Shown here piece after piece: positions 53,431 to 64,000 of a DNA stretch of 64,000 nucleotides. Every line of letters starts with the position of its first letter. The first letter of the stretch is position 1. Made by a program: the position numbers and the translations under genes. This stretch comes from Cercophora sp. LCS_1. Its lineage: Eukaryota; Ascomycota; Sordariomycetes; Sordariales; Lasiosphaeriaceae. The notes beneath the pieces are model-generated. The model was not told the DNA's origin. It did no database searches and saw only the letters and a list, made by a program, of their open reading frames with translations. The stretch lies in contig JAPZLL010000029.1 in NCBI GenBank assembly GCA_036250225.1, positions 186,001 to 250,000 on the forward strand, written 5' to 3'.

Positions 53431-54427
53431 TCAAGCAATGCCGAAAAAGGCAAGATCCATGGCCTCCTGCTGAGGCACGCTGTGGCCGACTCCACTTGCG
53501 CTGTATCCAACAAGCTGGGCCGTCGTGGCGGTGCCCTCGCCGTAGATGGACTGGGTCCAACCGCTGCGGGGTGTGTTGGTGGTGTTCTTGGCTGCGGTGA
53601 GGCCAAACACGTTGGACCACTGCTTGAGCTGCTCGGCGTAGTTGGGGTAGCGGAGCGTGTTGTCCGATGTTCCGTGGAAGCTGTGCTTGGTTAGTTTGCT
53701 TCGCCGACAGTGTATTGTGATACTCACATCTGAAGTCTGGGACGAGTGCCGTTGTAGCCCGGGTAGTAGGATCGGACCATGTCTCCCCACTGCTGACCAG
53801 TCTTGACGTTCTGTCCGTTGGCACACGCGTTGGCCCATCCAGGGGGATCCTGGGTGGCTGTGGCTCCCTGGACGAAGAAGCATCCGTCGGGAACACCCGA
53901 GTAGACAGAGCCCGCCTTGAAGACGTCGGGGTACGCGCCCATGAGCACGTTGGTCATCATGGCACCCGAGCTGGTGCCAACAGCGAAGACGCGGCTCGGG
54001 TCGCCTCCGTGCTTCTCGACCGCATACTTGACCATGTTGGCAATGGTCTGGCTGTCACCGCCGCCGTCGTGGGTGAGGGCTGGACATCATGTTAGTCGGT
54101 ATTCTCCATCCGCAATCAAAATGACGTACAAGCGGTCGAGGCAACATCGAAGCAGCCGCCGCCCGACTTGGAGTTGGGATAGATGGCAATGAAGCCGTAC
54201 TGGTCCGCCAACGAGGGGTACTTGGTCGCGCCCGAGTATCCCGTCGCCGAGCCCTGGCAATGGTGGATGGCTACCACAATGGGCGCGGGCGTCTTGAGGT
54301 TCTTCCCGACCTTCATGTACATCTGCAGCTTCGTCGGTCCGGCGTTGAAGTCGTTGACCCGGGTGACTTGGCATTCGCCAAGCGCGGCCACGGCCGCAAG
54401 GCCCGCAAGTGTTGCCTTGATCTGCAT
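53431..54427 (-). CDS. CE1-type secreted esterase (acetylxylan/feruloyl esterase)
   Basis: Exons are 54130-54427, 53728-54079 and 53431-53680, giving 299 aa; introns are 50 and 47 nt with GTACGT and GTGAGT donors. The signal peptide is MQIKATLAGLAAVAALGEC. The esterase core shows HHCQGSATGYSG (oxyanion region), YPNSKSGGGCFDV, LTHDGGGDSQTIANMV, the nucleophile S136 in FAVGTSSGAMMT, GAGSVYSGVP-like sequence, FHGTSDNTLRYPN and a final His in SGVGHSVPQ. This matches the PHB-depolymerase-like CE1 acetylxylan esterase group. There is no carbohydrate-binding module. It fits the hemicellulase theme with GH62 and GH43 about 17 kb away. Confidence 0.93.
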
Positions 54428-56082
54428 CTTGTCGACGATATCCAGACGACGTCCTCGGTTTGCACACTCTCCCCAACCCGTGGCGGACCCCAAGGGCTGC
54501 CGTGTTATATGTACACCCAGGAATTGGCTGCCATTCGTCCGGACCCAATCTTTAAAAGTCGGTCGTGCGGTCTTCTGGCTAATCTGGCGGTCGGCAATTT
54601 GGTCGGCGAACGACGACGCGGTTGAAAAGGGATGTCCGTACATTAATTAATATCCAGACCAAGGGGTCGTTGATGCGGGGAAGCCATGCTTTTCATTACC
54701 CCGGGCGGCAATCTCCCGCACCCGCCTGCCCGTCGGGGCCTGCGTTTCCGAGTTGAGCTGGGAACCGGGCATTTCCACGCGGCCGGTGCCGTATCCGGAC
54801 CTTGGCACTGCACGACAGCTTTTCTCTCCGAGCATCGTCATGTCTTTTTGATGGCGTCGCATACCGGGTTGTTGGGTCAATTCGAGACTGCAGGACATCA
54901 TCGCTTATGCCCTCTTGACCCATTCAGTCTTCCAACGCACTGCAGCGCTGAGTTGAGTCTTGGGATGGATGCCACGGCAACAGAACTTGCTTAATATGCA
55001 TCTTGAATGGATTGTCAGAAAACTGTTGCATTGTTGTGGGCAGGTGGGTTTACCTCTAATTCAGCATATTGCTCTCTTTGCCGGGGCTCATCTTTGGCAC
55101 CGAGGACACTTTGCTCTCTGGTTGGTCCGTGATTTCCTCTCTTCTTTGTGTACCAGGACTAGGTTTACCAAGGAATGTGGGGTGTGTGCTGCCCGGTCTC
55201 ATTTGCACCTGCCACATACCTGCTGTGGCTAATTCTCCCCTTTCCTGTTCGGCGTGGTGGGTGGGATAAAAACAGGGACGGGAAGGAGCAAAGGGAAAAA
55301 CTATGAAGATTCTCAACCCTGAACTGAGCAAATTTGACGCCTGGACAGAGTGCACACAAAGACAACACTGCATCTAACCAAACGCGAACAGAAGAAAACA
55401 ATATTGCGATGAGTATGAGAATGAACGGCTGAAAAGTAACAAGACCCACTCCCCCCAGGTGTTGGGAGGGCAGGTGTTGATTTTGAGGATACAAGGCAGC
55501 ATCACACACTTGATATTCCTCTATTTGGCTTTCTCTGGAGCACAGCACATCTCAGCAGACTGTTCTTGGTGGCATGGAAAACCATGGACCTGATTCCCGG
55601 GCGATGGGTCAATGGCTAGTCTGCCATCAAGGTGTTTGTGGCTGCATCTCAGCGAGCCGTCAAGGTTCATGGGGCTTGGCGTTCTGACCGTCATTGGCCT
55701 CACAAAGAAGCACCACCCCAGCATTACTACCTTTCAGCTTGATTTATTGTCTTGGCACATTGTTCTGGGGGTGTTGGGATGGGATGATTCCCATTGACCT
55801 GGTTGCAAACTTTGTGGCATTGCCCTGCGTCCACTCACAGGTGAGGCAAGCTCACAAAGACCTTGATGGCCAATGTGGAGAGCTGTGGGGGTAAACGCCA
55901 ACCACCACATGATGTCACGTAAAAGATACTCCAAGGCAAGGAAAAGAGGAACTAGTGGGGTTGAAATCAAGTCATCCATCCATAGGCAGAGCTGGAGCTT
56001 AAATATTGCCTTCCCAGATCCGAGCCGTCGAGTCCTCAGCACCCATCTGGCCTTCACCATCTCGCCGATCCCAACAATCAAG
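54428..56082. other. 1.7-kb divergent intergenic region, no gene seen
   Basis: Contains the promoters of the CE1 esterase and the zincophore gene. No coding evidence, repeat or RNA gene is recognised. Confidence 0.5.
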
Positions 56083-57034
56083 ATGAAGCTTCTGACTATC
56101 ATCTTGTCCGCTTTTTTGGCCGACGGCGTCACCGCATCGCCTCTTGGTGTTAGATCTGCCCCAGCACCAACCTCAACAGCCACCCCATACGACTTTACCA
56201 CCGGCGCCGTCACCTTATATCCCATCCACGACTCCTGCAACATCACTCTCCGCCGACAACTAGAGCGCGCCCTGGACGAGACTGTCCAACTTGCCCTCCA
56301 CGCCAAGGAACACCTCCTGCTCCGAGGCCACGATTCTCCCTTTGTCCAGAAATACTTTGGCAACTCCTCCACAGCCCAAGCCATCGGCTGGTACGAGCGA
56401 GTAGCATCGGCAAACAAGATCGATATGGTCTTCCGTTGCGATGACCCAGATCGCAACTGCGAAACGCAGGATGGTACGTCGCTGACATCGCAACTCTATT
56501 CTCTTCAGCTCTAACACAAATCAGGCTGGGCAGGCCACTGGCGCGGCAGCAACGCCACCCAAGAAACCGTCATCTGCCCCTTGTCCTTTGAGCGTCGGAG
56601 GTATCTCGAGGCAGTGTGTGGTCTGGGGTACACAGTTGCTGATTCGCCCCTGAACACGTACTGGGCCACGGATCTGCTTCATCGTATCTTCCATGTGCCC
56701 CGGATCAGCGAAGGCGTAGTGGACCACTTCGCTGAGGACTATGAGGATGTTTTGGTCCTTGCCAAGGAGGACCCGGCCAAGTCGTCGATTGATAGTGACA
56801 CGCTGCAGTATTTCGCTATTGATGTGTATGCATATGATATTGCGGCGCCTGGAGTTGGCTGCACTGGAGGGAAGACGGTGACTGAGCCTGTTCCGTCGAC
56901 GATTGTTCCGCAGCCTGCTTCGCCGACTGCTTCGGCTGAATCGGTGAGTCTGGTGTTCTGAGATGTTTATGAGGAGTTGCTGACGGATATAGTCTTGTCA
57001 TACGCATTCTGATGGTGTAGTACACTGCGATTAG
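56083..57034 (+). CDS. zincophore of the Asp f 2 / PRA1 family
   Basis: Exons are 56083-56473, 56525-56943 and 56993-57034, giving 283 aa. The second intron (GTGAGT, GCTGAC branch, ATATAG) is easily missed, because reading through it ends after four residues. Splicing adds the tail SCHTHSDGVVHCD, the Cys/His-rich ending typical of this family and thought to bind zinc. The signal peptide is MKLLTIILSAFLADGVTAS. Inside are DSCNITLRRQLERALDETVQLALHAKEH, IGWYERV, CDDPDRNC, GWAGHWRGSNATQETVICPLSF, CGLGYTV and WATDLLHRIFHVP with HxxxH at 183-187; another HxxxH is at 73-77. Members scavenge zinc outside the cell. The usual partner zinc transporter is not in this window. Confidence 0.85.
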
Positions 57035-57206
57035 TTGTTGATGTGGTCTGCATTGGCAACGATGTTCGATGGGTTGGGATCGTGAACCCTTGGACGCGGT
57101 CAGGAATACTAGCTGGGGGTTTTGGATGCAGCTGAGAAACAAGACAACCTGGAAACAATCATATCACCACATTCTCACTCTCCCCAGTTTCAGTGCACCC
57201 TGCTCT

Positions 57207-59787
57207 CTACAGTCCACCCCACCAAGTCCAAGGCGTCGGGCTCACGTACAGCGTCGGATCCGGTATCCTCGCCGTCTCTGTCCAAAAGTCAACTGTCGGC
57301 GTAACAACAGCCTTTCCTCCCTCAGGTAAGCACTTCACACCATGCTCACCCTCCCCATCGAACTTGTACGTGCAATTCAACGGCACATACCCATTCCACT
57401 TTGCATCAAACACAATCCTGCATCAGTCAGCCCTCATTCCACATCATCAAAGGAAAAAGGACAACCCACGGTCTCTCAGGATTCTTATCATCACAATACC
57501 ACTGATGCCCCAACTCCATATACCCCGTCCTAACGTCTAACCTGACCTCCCAGCTCAAAAACTCATAAAAGTCCCACCCCGGATCATACCACCTCCTCTC
57601 AACAACCCGATCCGCGCTCTTATAGCTCCTCGTGGGATCAAACCCCCTCAACCACGGCGTCAGCGCTACCGCCCCTTCATCATCCCAAGACACCTGCGGC
57701 TGGTACGATCCAATCGCTCTGATCGGCCTATTAGCCCCAGGTCTGTCTTCAAAAACAGAACTAGAAAGATCAAACCGTAGCTTTGTATTCACCGTCCCGG
57801 ATCGTTGTTTTTCAGGTGCAAACCAAGACGTGAAAACCATCCACTCGTCCGCTTGGAGCGTCCATACCACCGGCCCGTGACCAAGCGATGAGACGGTGCA
57901 GCTCCAGCGATCCGGCACCGGGTCTGGTGATGTGAGTGCATTCGGCGGCAGTTTTGTTTGGGAGACGTATTGTCCGCGCAACCCCATCTCCCCACCAGGT
58001 CGACCGTCTTTGTGCCCGCCTAGGGAAACCCAGCGTGCGGAGTAGGTGATGTCGCAGTATATGGGAAACTGGAAGATGCTCCAGCTGCCGCAGACGACGG
58101 AGTAGGCCGTGCTGTTGCTTGAGCCTGCGATGAGGGGTGGAGAGGCAGGGAGGTAGGATGTGTCGCCGATGCCGGTGAAGCGGAACGGGGTGGCGGATTG
58201 GGTGTCGTTGCAGAACCAGGTTTGGTTGATGACGAGTTTGCGCGAGTCGCGGTTGAATTGGATCGAGGTGTCGATCGTGTGGATGGGGAAAGTGTGCGTG
58301 TGAGGGGGTTGTGGGAAGGGACAGGACCACCATCTGTCGGTTGTATTGTCCAGGGCGGCATCGTTGAATGTGCACGAGGAGATGAGGCCGGTTGCTTCGT
58401 TGCGGAATTCGAGTTCCAGGGTGCGGCTGTGGGGGTGGGAGGTGTTGTCGGGTTGCCCGGGGTTTGGGTTGTAGTAGGGCCAGGAGGCGGTGATGTTTGC
58501 GGCTTGGTAGAGGAACTTGGTGATGGAAAAGAGATTGTCTCCCACACTCAGCGAGCGCGAGGTGCATCCGGGATTCGTGGACCCTGATGGGCCTGGGATA
58601 CGGGAGGGCGTTAGGCGGTAAAAGTTTTGGAGGCTGCCGTGGATTGTCATGGGATCGGCGACGAAGCTGACGCTGTTGTGGTATGTTGGCACGTTGATGT
58701 ACGCTGTGCCTGTAAAGTTGGTCGAGTATCGCCCATCAATATCGCCGCAAACCCAGTCTTCGCTAATTATCAGTGCCCGAGACTGCCACAGATAGTGCAC
58801 AGTAAGTTTCAGAGACGTATTGGGTGACCCATCAGGTAGCGGGGTGCAAAGCGCCACCATCTCGCCATCCACCGTCTCGACGATGTCGTCCCCAAACCGG
58901 CAAAAGTACCGTGCCCCTGACGCCCTGCTGTGAAGCGTCACATTCAGTTTGGCCTTTCTGTATTCCCATTGGTCTTCCTGTTGTATGAACGAAAAGCCAG
59001 ACATGTCCCAGTCTGGGTGGGTGAACGATATGTCGGTGCAATCCCGGGCGGGTGGCGGACTTAACCCTCGAGCGGCCGGTACCGACGCGGTGGGCTTCGG
59101 GTCAAGCCTGGGTGTTCCTGGCAATGGCCCTGTTGGTTGCCATTGAGCCTTGATATCGGGTGCAAGTGCATTCGACACGACGCATGGACTTGCAACGTCT
59201 GCCCTTCCGCTTGCCGGGCACGTTACGTTGAGAGTGATCTCGACATGGGACTGGTAAACTTGAGGATACGGCCCGTTGGTGTCGCAATACCAATACCGTG
59301 CCAGTCTGATGGGGCCGTCGGCAGACTTGTTCATTGCCAAGGACTCGGGCTGTAGCTTCAAGAGCGTCACCGTTTGAGAGGTGTTGAAAACGGGAGCTGG
59401 AACGGTCATACAGTCCTGCGTCTGCCAGAACTCGCCCTCGTCGTCCCACCGGGGACCCCATGTGCAGGACAAGGAGTAGTTGTTGGCTACATCGGTCAGG
59501 TTGAAGTTGACCGAGGCCCGGTAACCCCGCCCCGCGGGTGACTCGTTGGTTACAAAGACTTTTTCTATCGAGAGGCCGTCTAGTTGATAGAGCGGGGGTT
59601 GGAAGTTTTTATGTGTGCATGGGTTTAGGAATCTGTCAGTCGAAGAATTGTTTGTGAGATTGAAGCCTCCAGTTGTGCCGTTGAGCATCGGGAAGGGTGG
59701 AGGGGCTGCAACTGCCTCCTGCGGTCGGCATTGTGCCCGAAAGAGAAGAAGAGCATGGATACCGGTGTGCCAATGCCATTTGCCCAT
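57207..59787 (-). CDS. large secreted protein of tandem Trp/Cys domains, not recognised
   Basis: Two exons, 57470-59787 and 57207-57417, give 842 aa. The 52-nt intron (GTGGGT donor, GCTGAC branch, GCAG) joins DDKNPERP to IVFDAKWNGYVPLNC; without it the protein stops after 11 odd residues. The ATG at 59787 opens a signal-like N-terminus. The body is at least four copies of one layout, each ending in a W-x-C or H-Q-W-Y-C type strand: LARYWYCDTNG, ISEDWVCGDIDG, INQTWFCNDTQ, and LGHQWYCDDKN. Each is preceded by a strand pair with Cys (LSCTWGP, YFCRFGDD, SSCTFND). Asn-glycosylation sites are many. This looks like a secreted beta-sandwich repeat protein; I know no named family. It converges on the zincophore gene. 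Confidence 0.8.
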
Positions 59788-60351
59788 GTTGAAGATGAAA
59801 AAGAGGGCGTCGTGGGGTTCTAGAGACCCGCTGTGATGCTGGCAGCATTTAATACCAACAGTGTTCGACAACGAGTGAGTGCATATCCTTCAATTCTACA
59901 GTGTCTCGATTCGATTGGCCCGGGAAGTCATTTGTGGAAAGGGTCGGCTCGTTTAACTTGGAATCCTTCCAACGTCTAGGCTATTATTCGGAAGGCATTC
60001 TCGCCTGCCGGTACATGTTGCCGGCATTCAGACAAATTCGTTCTTGTGTAACTGCATAGACAGTTTGTCATCCAGATGTGTTGAGCAAACCAACCTTGGG
60101 AGCGTGGCGGCTCAATGGCAGAGGTAAAAGGCAGTCCTTGTTTCGTAGGGACCAGGTTTTTTGTTACAACAGTTGGAAAAAACAATAAGGGTTTGCAAGA
60201 GCGAATAGGGATTGCATTCTTCCCTGTAAACTGTGCTCTAAGCGGCTGTACGGTCTAGCAAATCAAAGAAGTGGCCCAACCCTGTATGCTGCGTCCACCA
60301 CTACGGTCTTACTCCTGTAGCAGACTCCCAAAAAAAACCTGAATACACACC
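59788..60351. other. promoter-side intergenic region, no gene seen
   Basis: 564 bp upstream of the repeat-protein gene; no gene or element recognised. Confidence 0.45.
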
Positions 60352-60825
60352 TCAAGAGTCCTCATCGCTTTCCTGCCAGAGAGGGGCTCCACCGCCGTGA
60401 GGGCCATAGCCAGCGCTCAAGTCCTCAGACGAAGCACCTGACTCGGAGTTGTCATGATCGTCCTTGGCACCAGCTTCGATGCCAGCAATGGTATTCTCGG
60501 CTGCACTCTGAACCGCAGCATTGGGTTCAGCCTGGGCCGCAGTAGCGGAAGGTCAAATCGAGACAGACCCAGAGGATTCTAGGAACTGATAGCGCTGCCC
60601 ACGAACTATGTAGAGCGGGTAGATGGAATTAGCAAATACAGCCAAAATTCAGGAAGGGCTGTGGGGTGGTTACCTGCGGAGCTCAAGAGCCAGGCCTCAG
60701 AAACGGAGCCGCCATTCTCGAAGGGCTAGTGAAAAGCGGTGCGCAGCTTGTCCGATGGGTTGGTGGGTGCAATAGCCTTTGGGTATCGGTCTCCTCGTTG
60801 CGAACTTGACAGACCTATTTGTTCA
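60352..60825 (-). pseudogene. decayed small gene, 3' exon still open
   Basis: On the minus strand, 66 codons (60552-60355) remain open to a TGA at 60352-60354. They are rich in Ala, Asp, Glu and Gly and end LWQESDEDS, an acidic tail typical of real proteins. Upstream, about 60825-60690, reads AIAPTNPSDKLRTAFH, then a TAG, then PFENGGSVSEAWLLSSAG up to a GTAACC donor-like site. A further block near 60950 (AFNHSAVSESSGLTLHGLQ) also ends in a stop. These are consistent with a multi-exon gene broken by stops and frameshifts. I cannot name the family. Confidence 0.45.
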
Positions 60826-63099
60826 GCCTATTAGCAGATCCAACTCACTTCTCTTTGAGAGCCAAGCCTTGGATGGTTTAGACGGGAGCGCAAGCTTGCG
60901 CAATACATTGCAGGCCATGGAGGGTCAGACCTGAACTCTCTGATACAGCACTATGGTTGAAAGCAGCTGCTAGCTTCTGGAAGAAGGATATCTTAATTGA
61001 CACTTTGAATGGAATGAGACTGCCTTTGATCACCACCTCAGCACGCCTTGCACTTGGCATCTTGACGTACCTTGATCATTATTTCAATATTGTTCCCGTC
61101 ATGCCAAACAAGGAAACGATCAACGGTGGTGCACAATCTGGTGCAACGTCTTTGCATCAGCGAAATTACCACAACCGCACACACCGTCGTATGGTCCCGC
61201 TGTTGCTGATGCAAGCGCAATGCCAGAGTTCAGCTAAAGCTTGGGAAAGGGGTTCGTTTGTGCGAAATGACGTACTGATACTGCCCGGGGTGGTCACCTG
61301 CAAGCACTGCCGCACACAACAGCGACGGCTGCAGATGCCAGGGCGTATTGGCCGGAGCATGTACCCCGGCACGGCAAATAGATGCCGTGGTGGCCCCCGA
61401 GAAGTTGCGATGCCTACCTCACAATCCAGAGAATCTCAACAGTCAATACGATTGTTTGCCTCTCAGTCCTAAACATCTCCCTTTTCTGTGATCTTACAGC
61501 TCGAGATGGACATCTTGTCGGTTTCTCGTCTTCCCGCATCCGCGCGACGGAAATTGAGGGGAGCTGCTGATCCACGGGTTGAGGACAGCGAGGTACCGGA
61601 AAGCGGCAAGCCAATCACACGTGGGCGGGAACCAATGTCAGCTCCAAGCTGGTCAAGCTCGCGATAATTCTCCGCCAGCCACTCAGCTTGCGTTGCGCGA
61701 AACCAAGCTCTGTTGCCGACGCTAAAAATGTCTTGTCCTTGAGAGGCATCAAGCTTGCAACGGTTTATTCCCCACCTCCACCACGACATTGAAGTCCATC
61801 ACCTCATCGTTGCGACCTCGATGTGTCTGATGACGAGCCTGGATCCCGATCAAACGCTCGAGGAGGAAGTTGCCGCGGCTTTTGGGCCGTCCCTGAGATG
61901 CAGGCTGCGCGTGTGCCTTGATTCTTGCAGGATCTGCGCCTACCCGCCCAATGGGAGACGTCTCTTACCAATACATCGGCACGCTCTGGGCCCGACCCGT
62001 CTCGGTTCCGAGCCCGCTCAATGCTTTACACAGAGGTGGTTCGCGCGCAAGGTCAGCTCTCCTCTCGGGATGCCTCGCTTAGGTGTTGCGACTCACCTTT
62101 TGTCAGAGGACCCAGGGACCCAGGTGAAGGGTGATCGGCCGCTTGCTGACCCGGTCGGGAAGATTGGGATGCCATCCGGGCATTTTCTCCCCCGCTTCAT
62201 GCGACTGACAAACATGTAACTCATATCCGTAGGGCTACCCAAGTGTCGAGGCAAGGGCGGGAGAGCCCGTGATCGACGATAGTTTACTTCCAAGTCCACT
62301 GCTAACCGCCGTGTTTTCATCAGTTTCTACACCTACGGGACCCCTGACCCTGGAAAAAGACCACGCGAGATCGATAGGCATCTGCAGAGCGCCTCGATGA
62401 TCGATCTGTTTCATCGGTCGATAATCAGGCCCCGGCATCCTCACCTCTCACCCCGCAGTGGCGCCTCACCCCTTGCGTCTGCATGCATGTGGCTGCCAGC
62501 GAGATGTTGCAAGCCGGATTTCCCATGGGCAGAAGACGACGCCCAACATGGCATTGTTCAATTTTAGACCACTACGTTCCCAATTCGGTCTCCATCAAGT
62601 CCAGCCCGTCTTCTCCCCTCTCCCATCGTTACACTCGAATCCGTCTGGGCGGCCAAATGGCGTTGCAGCCTGCCGAAGCGATGCGAACTATTGGACTTTT
62701 GACACACGAGGAGACGGCCGCGGTCGACAACTCCTCCGCCTGGTCGATCATCGGATCTCGTGGACTGGTACAGACTCGGCCAAGACGCGGCATGGAGATG
62801 ACCACGCGCGTCGAACACCGCCCTGAGGCCTCAGCGAGACGCCGAAAGATCGAGATGGTTCGACACGGACGGTGTTAGCTCGGGATCAGGGAGTTCCGAA
62901 CAGCTAGACGGTCAAAGTCATGACAGGCTTTCAAGTATAAAGAGCCCATTGTCGACACAACAAGTCAGGAATCGTCATCAACAGACACGGCGTCTGGGAC
63001 AGCAGCACCTTGCTGCATTGCACTCCTTTCTTCGCATTCATTTGTTCCTTCTTTCTTTTCCAACTCATTACCTTCGTTCCACTCAACGACTAACACGCA
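60826..63099. other. 2.3-kb intergenic region before the laccase
   Basis: No intact gene. The first part may hold 5' remnants of the decayed gene. The last 160 bp are the laccase promoter and leader. Confidence 0.5.
62936..62941 (+). promoter_or_regulatory. TATA box of the laccase gene
   Basis: TATAAA, 164 bp before the ATG at 63100, followed by a CT/CA-rich leader. Confidence 0.5.
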
Positions 63100-64000
63100 A
63101 TGCGTGGCACTCACTTACTCCATGGCCTTGGCTGCCTGCTCTTCTCAGGGCTAGGCAAGGCCGCTCCTTTCGGTTCCTCGCCGGACCTTGACGTGTCTCC
63201 TGCTGTGGAACTCGTCAAGAGGGCTCCCACTTGCAACACGCCGAGTAACCGTGCTTGCTGGACCACCGGGTTCAACATCAACACCGATTACGAGGCCAAC
63301 TTTCCTGCCACGGGTGTTGTCCGCAACTACAACTTGTAACGTCCCTACTCCTCTTTGGCAGACAACAAGTGCTGACTCTTTAGTGTCATCACTGAGCATG
63401 ACAACTGGGTTGGCGGTGATGGCGTGGCCAAGAAAAAGGCCATGCTGATCAACGGTATGTCTTGTCTACCCTTACACAGAACTGTTTTGACTGACAACGC
63501 TCCAGGCGGTTTCCCCGGCCCTACCATCAAGGCGGACTGGGGTGACACCATCCGTGTTACCGTGACCAACAACCTCCGCGTCAACGGAACTTCCATTCAT
63601 TGGCATGGCATTCGCATGCTCAACAACAACGTCAATGACGGGTGAGCCCCTGAATCTTAACCTTTGGGGTTAGTCTAGGGTATGGGCAGACTAACACCCG
63701 ACCAGCGCCAACGGCATCACCGAGTGCCCCATCCCGCCTGGTGCCTCCAAGGTGTATACCTTCCGTGCTGAGCAGTACGGGAGTTCTTGGTAGGTCCAAC
63801 TTCCCTTGTTAGAGTGGCTCGCTGTTTGAGCTCGATACTCTTGGCGTCGACACTGAAATCAGACACTTGGTCAAGGACGAAGTTAACCCGGTACTTTCCA
63901 GGTATCACTCGCACTTCTCCTCCCAGTATGCGAACGGTGTAGTTGGTACCATCCAAATCGACGGTCCTGCGTCTCTGCCCTACGACGAGGACCTGGGCGT
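63100..64000 (+). CDS. laccase (multicopper oxidase), 5' part only
   Basis: Five exons reach the window edge: 63100-63335, 63384-63454, 63506-63641, 63706-63789 and 63902-64000 (continues). The signal peptide is MRGTHLLHGLGCLLFSGLG, and KR before APTCNTPSNRACW is a likely propeptide cleavage site, as in other ascomycete laccases. Copper-site motif L1 is HWHGIRM and L2 begins W-YHSHFSSQ, with the Trp codon split by intron 4. GGFPGPTIKADWGDTIRVTVTN is the usual first cupredoxin domain. The enzyme oxidises phenols with O2 outside the cell. The other two cupredoxin domains and the T1 copper site lie beyond the window, so completeness cannot be judged. Confidence 0.95.

Noticed and set aside
61469..61789. 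106-codon minus-strand frame before the laccase
   Set aside because: No motif and no supporting splice structure; left as intergenic.
1..64000. CRISPR arrays, rRNA genes, intact transposons or viral genes
   Set aside because: No regular repeat-spacer array, rRNA core, transposase or polymerase motif was seen on either strand.

Overview
The window reads as chromosomal DNA of a filamentous ascomycete, most likely a Sordariomycete with Sordariales-like character; the species cannot be named from the sequence. The reasons are GC-rich genes split by short introns (about 47-110 nt, GTAAGT/GTACGT/GTGAGT-type donors, CTGAC/CTAAC branch sites, C/TAG acceptors), fungus-only families (HET, DUF1996, DUF3176, LysM proteins, an Asp f 2/PRA1-like zincophore, GH62), a plant-biomass enzyme set, and AT-rich islands with decayed sequence that look RIP-affected. 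All exon structures below were built by eye from splice signals, frame continuity and family conservation.

0-13 kb: a short-chain dehydrogenase, a secreted 5'-nucleotidase-like phosphoesterase, a seven-exon DUF1996 secreted protein, a small Cys-rich protein with a GPI-type tail, a HET-domain protein, and a P450 broken by an in-frame TGA and a 1-nt frameshift. 14-20 kb: a secreted NTF2-like protein, an O-methyltransferase and a monocarboxylate-type MFS transporter. With the dead P450 these look like tailoring and export functions of a small or eroding metabolite locus; no backbone synthase is present. 20-23 kb is an AT-rich gene-poor island holding a decayed repeat whose other copy lies, inverted, near 29.8 kb.

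23-34 kb: a polyprenol reductase (DFG10-type), a DUF3176 membrane protein, a small Cys-rich GPI-type gene with a 1-nt frameshift, a decayed membrane-protein gene with two 13-C runs in or near it and a 73-nt duplication-type insertion, a second DUF1996 gene, and an inverted pair of paralogous unrecognised sequences, one of them clearly decayed. 34-44 kb: divergent GH43 and GH62 arabinose-releasing enzymes, a GPI-type Ser/Thr/Pro-rich wall protein, an HSL-type alpha/beta hydrolase, a two-LysM secreted protein and an unrecognised secreted protein. 45-64 kb: an unrecognised GPI-type protein, an 87-aa secreted protein with ten cysteines, a secreted PEBP-fold protein, a secreted CYTH-like protein, an ACS-family MFS transporter, a CE1 esterase, an Asp f 2/PRA1-like zincophore with a separate Cys/His tail exon, an 842-aa secreted protein built of repeated domains, a small decayed gene, and the 5' part of a laccase cut by the window end.

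Together this is a secretome-dense segment: about sixteen of the roughly 24 intact genes start with a signal peptide. They cover hemicellulose and phenolic attack (GH43, GH62, CE1, laccase), nutrient capture (nucleotidase, zincophore), chitin binding (LysM) and cell-surface proteins. I saw no tRNA, rRNA, CRISPR array, intact transposon or virus-derived gene.
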